Origin: an uncultured Lachnospiraceae bacterium
GTDB taxonomy: Bacteria; Bacillota; Clostridia; Lachnospirales; Lachnospiraceae
Direction of reading: 5' to 3'
Assembly (NCBI GenBank): GCA_949949005.1
Contig: CATLHM010000001.1
Span: 124,001 to 188,000, forward strand
DNA length: 64,000 nt
Position 1 is the stretch's first letter; every line of letters begins with the position of its first letter. Positions 58,890-64,000 of this stretch are shown here, one piece after another. A model generated the notes under the pieces. That model saw only the letters and a list, made by a program, of their open reading frames with translations, was not told the DNA's origin and did not search any database. The translations under genes were made by a program, and so were the position numbers.

Positions 58890-59444
58890 TCATTGAATCT
58901 TCTGAAACAAATTCACCAGCCGAAAGCGGAAACACAGCGCCATGGCAGCAACAGCCCCGAGGGCGGCCTGTAAAATCTGGAAGGGGAGCTTTAAGATGGC
59001 ATATTCCACGGTACTGTAGAGAAAGGCCCTGCCCAGGGAATATCCGACAACCATAATAATGGCTCCCACAAAAACGCCGATTCCAGCCGCAAGAGCTTTC
59101 CTCCCGGGAAAAAGACGGCGGGCGCACAGGGAAATCACTACGGCCTGAAGCCCGTGGGTGGCAAGGGAGACAAACATGGGGGTGGGATAAAAGAAGAAAT
59201 CCCCCAAAAAGGAGCCGATACCGCCCACAATAAAGGCACTTAGAGGATCCAAAAGGATGCCTGCCGTACAGATTACAATGTCGTTTAAGTAGAGATGGCC
59301 GCCGGGAACCGGAACTCCGAAGGAGCTCAGCGCTACATTCATTGCCATAAGCATGGCGGTGACAGTGAGACGGCGCAGGGAATATCTTTCAGGTAAAGTC
59401 TTGTCGGTTTTTTTCGCCGTATGCATTGTATTTGTTGTATTCAT
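58890..59444 (-). CDS. ECF transporter S component
   Basis: A 184-residue membrane protein with about six helices, the substrate-binding unit of an energy-coupling-factor transporter. Recognisable features are the small-Ala/Gly-rich first helix (MLMAMNVALSSFGVPVPGGH), the loop GGHLYLNDIVICTAGILLDP, and IVGGIGSFLGDFFFYPTPMF (in part). The substrate, probably a vitamin or precursor, is unknown. No EcfA/EcfT genes are adjacent; it would use a shared module. ATG 59444 is preceded by AAGGAGG. Confidence 0.75.
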   Translation of the reverse strand: MNTTNTMHTAKKTDKTLPERYSLRRLTVTAMLMAMNVALSSFGVPVPGGHLYLNDIVICTAGILLDPLSAFIVGGIGSFLGDFFFYPTPMFVSLATHGLQAVVISLCARRLFPGRKALAAGIGVFVGAIIMVVGYSLGRAFLYSTVEYAILKLPFQILQAALGAVAAMALCFRFRLVNLFQKIQ

Positions 59445-59587
59445 AAAAACCTCCTTATCATGGCTCTTTGTTGTGTGGTGACTGGCCGGTCCTCCTGTTT
59501 AAATTCTCTATAGGAAATTTGTTTTATATGATAAAGGGAATGTGGATTGGCTTAAAGTGCCAGAATTGATATTTTTGACCATACCAG

Positions 59588-59630
59588 AAAGGGATACCGT
59601 ACCAAAGCTCTTTCGGTACAATATCCCTTT
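59588..59630 (-). terminator. Hairpin after the XRE membrane regulator
   Basis: AAAGGGATA (59588-59596) and TATCCCTTT (59622-59630) pair, with an inner GTACC/GGTAC stem (59599-59603 and 59615-59619). It lies 3' of the minus-strand XRE gene and probably ends that transcript. Confidence 0.6.
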
Positions 59631-59675
59631 ATTATCCTTTGTTACAAGCAGACTTGTAAAGCGTGCTGTCCGCTG

Positions 59676-60134
59676 CTAGTCCCTATTCCACTGCTTGATC
59701 CGCTTTGCACAGATGAAAATCAGGATAGCGGTGGCAATAAGAAATTCCGAAAAAATAACAGATGGATTCCATACTTCAAAGTAGTAATGTCCGATAAAGT
59801 AAGCGGCCAGAAACAGGGAATACATGGCGGCGGCATACATTCCAAGGATAAATTGGCGGTGGCGCTTCTGCTCCCTTTGCAGTATTTGCTGCTGCTGATT
59901 TTCTAACATTTCTGTTTTCAGTGAAAGATTGTCTACTTTGGAGGGCTTTAAGAGGCAGTCCGTAGAGACGTTATAAACCTCGCTGAGGGCAATGATCTTA
60001 TCCAGCTCCGGCAAAGATTGGCCGGATTCCCATTTTGAAATGGTCTGCCGGGAAACATCAAGCTGTTCAGCCAATTGATCCTGCGTCCAGTTTCGGCTTT
60101 TTCTTAAAGTGAGTATCTTTTCTGCTAAATCCAT
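59676..60134 (-). CDS. XRE-family regulator with membrane domain
   Basis: A 152-residue protein with an N-terminal helix-turn-helix of the Xre type (ILTLRKSRNWTQDQLAEQLDVSRQTISKWESGQSLPEL, seen as SRQTISKWESGQSLPELDK), a coiled Gln-rich linker (about residues 70-92), and two C-terminal helices. It is likely a membrane-tethered transcription regulator. ATG 60134 has GAAAGGAACAGG upstream. It diverges from the long sigma-factor gene at 60376. Confidence 0.82.
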   Translation of the reverse strand: MDLAEKILTLRKSRNWTQDQLAEQLDVSRQTISKWESGQSLPELDKIIALSEVYNVSTDCLLKPSKVDNLSLKTEMLENQQQQILQREQKRHRQFILGMYAAAMYSLFLAAYFIGHYYFEVWNPSVIFSEFLIATAILIFICAKRIKQWNRD

Positions 60135-60375
60135 AAAAACACCTGTTCCTTTCTTTTTCCTGTTTGTGAGTATATATAAAGATTAGCAATATTTGTGGTT
60201 GCATACAAGACAGTGGGCTGTATTTTTGCGCAACTGTCGGGCGCAAAACCAGGTAAAATAAAAAAGATGGGAGAGTACCTAACCAAATGTGCTTTTTTCC
60301 GACTATATGGACAGAAACAGAGATGTGGGATATAAATAGAGGGAACAGAGGAAATCTTGTGGAGGCAAAACCGGA
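60135..60375. other. Divergent promoter region XRE/sigma
   Basis: AT-rich spacer with the inverted repeat TTTTGCGC/GCGCAAAA (60224-60231 and 60241-60248). It holds the promoters of both flanking genes, but no unambiguous -35/-10 pair was identified. Confidence 0.4.
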
Positions 60376-62022
60376 ATGAAGAGAGAGGAAGCATTGGAAC
60401 AGGTCGAGAATGAGGAATTTCTTGACAGGATTTATCATTTTTCCTACCACAGGTGTGATACCTCCTTCGAGGCAGAAGATTTGTGCGCGGAGATCCTTCT
60501 GGAAATCCTCTCGGCGTTGGGCAGGCAGGAAGAGATTGTGAGCTTTTACGGGTTTGTGTGGAGGATCGCCCACAGAGTCTATGCAGATTTCTGTGAGAAA
60601 AGAAAAAAACGCCGGAGTGTGGCCAGCACAGAGGATCTGGAAGAGAGGGAAGCCATACTGTTATTCGAGGAGAGCAAGGCCGACCCTGTGTTGGCAAAAA
60701 TCATAGCGGAGGAAGAGTTAAAGAAGGTATTTGACGAAATCGCATTTTTATCCAAAGCCTATCGGGACGTTATGGTGATGTATTATCTGGAAGAGCGAAA
60801 GACCAGGGAAATTGCCGCGGTGCTGGGTATCAGCGAGACGACGGTGAAGCAGCGTTTGTTTGTGGCCCGCGACAGGGTAAGAAAAGAGGTAAAGGCTATG
60901 AATAACAGGTGTTTGTCTTTAAAACCCATCAAGATGGACTTCATAGGAACGGGAAATCCGGATGGAACAACGGATCCCTACACAAGAGCGGAAAGGACTC
61001 TCTCCAAAAATCTGATTTATCTTTGTCACCAAAAGCCCAGAACCCCTAAGGAGCTCTCGGAGGAATTGTGCGTTCCCATGCTTTATATCGAGGAAGAGAT
61101 TAAGATACTGTGCGGGGAAGAGGGGAGTTATGGATTCCTCCGCAGTCTGGGAAATGGAAGGTATGTGAATAATATTTTGGTGGCCGGTGAAAGGGAATAT
61201 GTGAAGGCAAACCAGATCTATGAAAAATACCTGCCGGAGTTTTATGTTGCCTTAAAGAGCCTGGTGGAGCAAAAAAGAGAGCAAATTATGTCCTTTCCTT
61301 TTCTTTCGCCCAGGAAGGATTTGGGCTTTATCATGTGGGCCATGATTGCAAGAATCTTCTGGGGGATTCAGGACGGCGTCAACCGGGCCATGAAGGAGAA
61401 GTTTTTTCCCGATAGTGTGCCGGTGAAGAGAGCATTCTCCTATGTGGGCGTGGCCTACCAGGGGAAAAGCAGACCGGGGGAGCTGCTTGGTATCAATGGC
61501 GCTTATGCGATGGAGGTAGCCGGATATAGGGATGTCTACGTGGAAAATCTTTTTGGAAAAGGAATGGAGGCCCATTTTTACTGCGACCATAACCTGTCCA
61601 GGGATGAAAAGCTCTTAATGCTGCTCAGATCAGTGAAGGGACTAACCGTGGACGAGCTGACGGAGGAGGAAAAGGAAATAACGGCAAAGGCCATTGCCTG
61701 CGGCTATATCTTCCGGGAGGGAAAGAACCTTGTACCCAAAATATTGGTCATAGATAAGGAAAACGGAATCTCTTTTTTTGGACTTGGGCTGGAGCTTGGC
61801 AGAAGTATGCAAGGGATTGTGGAGCAGGTGGCAGAGGAGCTGGGGGCCTTTATGCAAAAAAGGATACCACCCCATCTTAAGGAGGAATATCCCCTGTATC
61901 AATTGATTGCGGGGGACAGGATCTTGTCGAAGATTGTCAGCGAATGTATCCGAGAGGGAATCCTCTCGAAACCGGAACCCTATCGCAGTGCGGAAGGAGT
62001 GATCATGCTTGTGGGGAAATAA
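60376..62022 (+). CDS. Sigma-70-like factor with long C-terminal domain
   Basis: The first 175 residues are an ECF-type sigma factor: region 2 (FEAEDLCAEILLEILSALG, FYGFVWRIAHRVYADFCEKRKKRR in part) and region 4 (LSKAYRDVMVMYYLEERKTREIAAVLGISETTVKQRLFVARDRVR, seen as REIAAVLGISETTVKQRLF). Residues from about 180 to 548 form a large extension with a winged-helix-like start (KPRTPKELSEELCVPMLYIE) and no recognised family. Some long sigma proteins use such domains to sense a ligand. GGAGG lies before ATG 60376. It overlaps the DUF4129 gene downstream by 14 bp. Confidence 0.7.
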   Translation: MKREEALEQVENEEFLDRIYHFSYHRCDTSFEAEDLCAEILLEILSALGRQEEIVSFYGFVWRIAHRVYADFCEKRKKRRSVASTEDLEEREAILLFEESKADPVLAKIIAEEELKKVFDEIAFLSKAYRDVMVMYYLEERKTREIAAVLGISETTVKQRLFVARDRVRKEVKAMNNRCLSLKPIKMDFIGTGNPDGTTDPYTRAERTLSKNLIYLCHQKPRTPKELSEELCVPMLYIEEEIKILCGEEGSYGFLRSLGNGRYVNNILVAGEREYVKANQIYEKYLPEFYVALKSLVEQKREQIMSFPFLSPRKDLGFIMWAMIARIFWGIQDGVNRAMKEKFFPDSVPVKRAFSYVGVAYQGKSRPGELLGINGAYAMEVAGYRDVYVENLFGKGMEAHFYCDHNLSRDEKLLMLLRSVKGLTVDELTEEEKEITAKAIACGYIFREGKNLVPKILVIDKENGISFFGLGLELGRSMQGIVEQVAEELGAFMQKRIPPHLKEEYPLYQLIAGDRILSKIVSECIREGILSKPEPYRSAEGVIMLVGK

Positions 62023-64000
62023 ATACAGGTATTTGCTGGGCTGGCTTCATGCCCTGGTTATGTGCTGGTGTTTTTATCCTTTTGCGGTCTGTATGTTCTG
62101 GCCGGATGAGTCTGGGCTGGAAGGTTTTTGCATAACGGGCGTTTTTCTTTTGATTCCCATCATTGCAAGCTGGTATATGGATCAGAGGCTGAGAGCTTTT
62201 GGCATTTATCTCCTGACAGGAATTGCCATCTCTCTTGGATACGGAGTCCTGAACGGTTTTGTATGTACTCTTCTTAAGCTGAATGTTTTCCGGGGAGCCT
62301 TTTTTTCTCTGCTTTTGTCACTTTTCATCTTTCTTGTCCGGGGACGGGGGAGAATAGGGGAAAGAACGGTGTTTTTGGATGCGCCTTCCCCCTTGCAGTG
62401 GGGCTGGTTTGCTTTCCATTATGTGTGGGGTTCTTTTTATCAATTGTCCTTTTACTGGCATATGGCGTACTACCTGTTTCTGCTGGATATAGTCTTATCT
62501 TTGTTGTTTTTCTTTCTCAAAGGATTTGGGCACTTTTTGCAGGAGCACAGAAACAGCGCGGGCGTGCCCTTAGAAATCATGAAAAAGGTGAACGGAATTA
62601 TTTTATGCATTTCCTGCCTGGCTTTATTTGCCTTTGCCCTTCCCTCCCTGCTCTACGGCAAAGCGCCCCTGACAGCCCTTTCTTTTGAAGAAAAAGAGAA
62701 CCTCAATCAGGAGGGAACAGGGAACCAGAGTCAGGGGCAGGAAGAAGGCTTTCTCTCAGGGGAGGTTCCGGATTATGGGCGGGAGATACTTCCCGGATGG
62801 GAGGAAGAGGGGCAGACTCCCAGATGGCTTGCCGTTCTCTCTGATGGTCTTATTTATGTTTTTTGCGTGTGCGGGGTTCTGACAGCGTTTGTGATGATCT
62901 ATCGCTTTTGCAGAAGAGCCGGGAAATCCTTTACCTCCCAGACAGGGGACAAGATAAGTTTTCTGGAAAAGGAAGTACCTGACCAGGAGCAGGGGCGGGG
63001 CATGGCAGATAAGCTTATGGAAAAGATGACTCGGTCAGGGGAAGGCTCTGCCAGTATGCGCGTGCGCAGGTACTACAAAAAGCTGCTGCGCAGGAGGATG
63101 CAGGAGCTTCCCGCAGGAATCGAAACACCCAGAGAGCTGGAAGCCATGGCCGGCTTTACAGGAAGCGAGGGTGAGATAGAGATTCATTTCAGCTATGAAA
63201 AAGCCCGCTACAGCCAGGAGGTCTGCGGGGAGGGTGAGGTATATGCATTGAAGAGGCAATATGAGCAGGATAAAAAACAACGGATGACAGGCCCGGCCAG
63301 ATATTCTCACATAAAAACAGGTGTTACAGTTCCGCTTGCCGAAGCTGTGAGCAAGAGAAAGAAAACAAACTTGGAGGTCAACGCTCAAACTTCCTATTGG
63401 AGCAACACCACAGAAAAGTCTTGTGGTGACAAGGAGGATTTAAGGATGGTAAAATCGGGAAAATTCAGGAAAATGTCCGGAAAGGAAAAAGTATTTGAGT
63501 GCTTTCTAATATTGTTCATGACCGTCGTGTGCGCCGTAATTTTTTATCCGCTGTACTATGTGGCGGTGGCGTCTGTGACAGACCCCAGGATAGTCAATAC
63601 CGGAAAAGCGCTGCTCTATCCCGAGGCCCTTTATCTGGACGGCTATCGGACGATTTTTGGCTACCCGCTTTTTTGGGTCCCTTACAAAAATACCCTCATT
63701 TACACGGCGGCAGGGACCCTGGTTTCCCTTGGGGCTACCATACCCGCCGGATATGCATTGTCCAGAAAGGAGCTGGCAGGTAGAAAGGCACTGAATGGAC
63801 TGTTTGTATTCACCATGTTTTTCAGCGGAGGCATGATGCCCCTGTATTTGACGATTTTGAGGCTGAGGATCTATAACAGTATCTGGGCCATGATTCTTCC
63901 GGCGGCGGTATCTGTCTATAATCTGCTGGTGTGCCGCTCTTATTTTGAAGCGGGGCTTTGGGAGGAAGTGTGGGATGCCGCCCGGGTGGACGGATGTTCC
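62009..64000 (+). CDS. DUF4129 membrane protein, frame open into a permease (partial)
   Basis: This is a paralogue of the protein at 13828-15183: GWLHALVMCWCFYPFA, LLIPIIASWYMDQRL, FLDAPSPLQWGWFAFHYV, FALPSLLYGKAPL and a C-terminal MRVRRYYKKLLRRRM...YEKARYSQE all align, though a loop of about 21 residues is missing. No ATG fits; TTG 62009 behind GGAAGGAG, overlapping the sigma gene, is the likely start. The frame has no stop after the family's normal end (about codon 425) and runs in frame through the start of the ABC permease at 63446 to the window end. A fusion or a lost stop is possible. Confidence 0.55.
   Translation, partial: MWGNKYRYLLGWLHALVMCWCFYPFAVCMFWPDESGLEGFCITGVFLLIPIIASWYMDQRLRAFGIYLLTGIAISLGYGVLNGFVCTLLKLNVFRGAFFSLLLSLFIFLVRGRGRIGERTVFLDAPSPLQWGWFAFHYVWGSFYQLSFYWHMAYYLFLLDIVLSLLFFFLKGFGHFLQEHRNSAGVPLEIMKKVNGIILCISCLALFAFALPSLLYGKAPLTALSFEEKENLNQEGTGNQSQGQEEGFLSGEVPDYGREILPGWEEEGQTPRWLAVLSDGLIYVFCVCGVLTAFVMIYRFCRRAGKSFTSQTGDKISFLEKEVPDQEQGRGMADKLMEKMTRSGEGSASMRVRRYYKKLLRRRMQELPAGIETPRELEAMAGFTGSEGEIEIHFSYEKARYSQEVCGEGEVYALKRQYEQDKKQRMTGPARYSHIKTGVTVPLAEAVSKRKKTNLEVNAQTSYWSNTTEKSCGDKEDLRMVKSGKFRKMSGKEKVFECFLILFMTVVCAVIFYPLYYVAVASVTDPRIVNTGKALLYPEALYLDGYRTIFGYPLFWVPYKNTLIYTAAGTLVSLGATIPAGYALSRKELAGRKALNGLFVFTMFFSGGMMPLYLTILRLRIYNSIWAMILPAAVSVYNLLVCRSYFEAGLWEEVWDAARVDGCS
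63406..63428 (+). other. Small hairpin before the permease ribosome-binding site
   Basis: CACCACA (63406-63412) and TGTGGTG (63422-63428) form a perfect 7-bp stem directly upstream of AAGGAGG (63431-63437). Confidence 0.4.
63446..64000 (+). CDS. Carbohydrate ABC transporter permease (partial, LplC-like)
   Basis: The 185 visible residues are the N-terminal part of a CUT1-family permease: hydrophobic first helix LILFMTVVCAVIFYPLYYVAV, SVTDPRIV, YRTIFGYPLFWVPYKNTLIYT, AGYALSRKELAGRKALNGLF, MFFSGGMMPLYLTIL, and the start of the EAA loop WEEVWDAARVDGCS (in pieces). Its own ATG 63446 has AAGGAGG eight bases upstream, so it can be translated separately although in frame with the upstream gene. The first permease and ATPase of such operons are not upstream; the remainder lies beyond the window. 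Confidence 0.78.
   Translation, partial: MVKSGKFRKMSGKEKVFECFLILFMTVVCAVIFYPLYYVAVASVTDPRIVNTGKALLYPEALYLDGYRTIFGYPLFWVPYKNTLIYTAAGTLVSLGATIPAGYALSRKELAGRKALNGLFVFTMFFSGGMMPLYLTILRLRIYNSIWAMILPAAVSVYNLLVCRSYFEAGLWEEVWDAARVDGCS

Noticed and set aside
59445-59587. Vitamin riboswitch before the ECF S-component
   Set aside because: I compared it with THF and TPP consensus elements from memory and found no convincing match.

Overview
The window looks like a chromosome segment of a gut Clostridia bacterium, most likely Lachnospiraceae. This is inferred from protein style (VanG-type ligase, YtaF, QueH/DUF3781, Rpn-type proteins, permuted GH3), strong AGGAGG ribosome-binding sites, and many small palindromic intergenic repeats. 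Most of it is moderately GC-rich housekeeping and metabolic sequence. AT-rich accessory islands lie near 24.5-25.3, 26.9-28.9, 31.6-33.0, 36.7-38.1, 39.2-41.2, 45.2-46.1 and 52.5-53.3 kb. I see one tRNA, no rRNA, no CRISPR array and no complete insertion sequence.

Layout. 0.5-4.5 kb: vanG-vanXY-vanT, a D-Ala-D-Ser peptidoglycan-precursor operon with no regulators in view. 4.7-13.7 kb: a Cys/His-repeat surface protein, a Ca2+-type P-ATPase whose ribosome-binding site lies in a perfect hairpin, YtaF, a broken SDR, a beta-CASP nuclease, a MATE exporter and a small membrane protein. 13.8-17.4 kb (minus): moxR-DUF58-DUF4129. 17.6-19.3 kb: folA and ilvE. 19.5-26.2 kb: a nickel block, cbiMN-cbiQ-cbiO (import) then larB, larC and larE (nickel-pincer cofactor synthesis), with a decayed antitoxin/PIN-toxin pair between larC and larE. 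26.2-28.9 kb (minus): an acetyltransferase and a two-gene AAA ATPase plus PD-(D/E)XK nuclease module, the best candidate here for an undescribed system. 29.3-33 kb: purA, an MBL hydrolase and a DUF4143 ATPase. 33.3-36.5 kb: a NEW3-domain protein with an ABC exporter, preceded by 11-bp-period direct repeats. 36.5-38.1 kb: repeats and a split Rpn gene. 38.1-44.8 kb: a QueH-DUF3781 fusion, a GntR-ABC operon, argS and an ABC-class ATPase, then tRNA-Gly. 45.2-52.4 kb: XRE regulator, small genes, a possible antisense RNA, RNase H, a GT4 transferase, a dCMP deaminase and a VWA/MoxR/LRR trio. 52.5-58.8 kb: two decayed toxin-antitoxin loci around an AraC-GH3 beta-glucosidase pair and a C26 amidotransferase. 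58.9-64 kb: an ECF S-component, XRE membrane regulator, a long sigma factor, and a second DUF4129 protein whose frame runs without a stop into a sugar-ABC permease cut by the window end.

Two themes recur. Intergenic palindromes come in several families, some supplying or hiding ribosome-binding sites. Toxin genes are decayed while their antitoxins stay intact: PIN (premature stop), Fic (deletion) and RelE (palindromic insertion).
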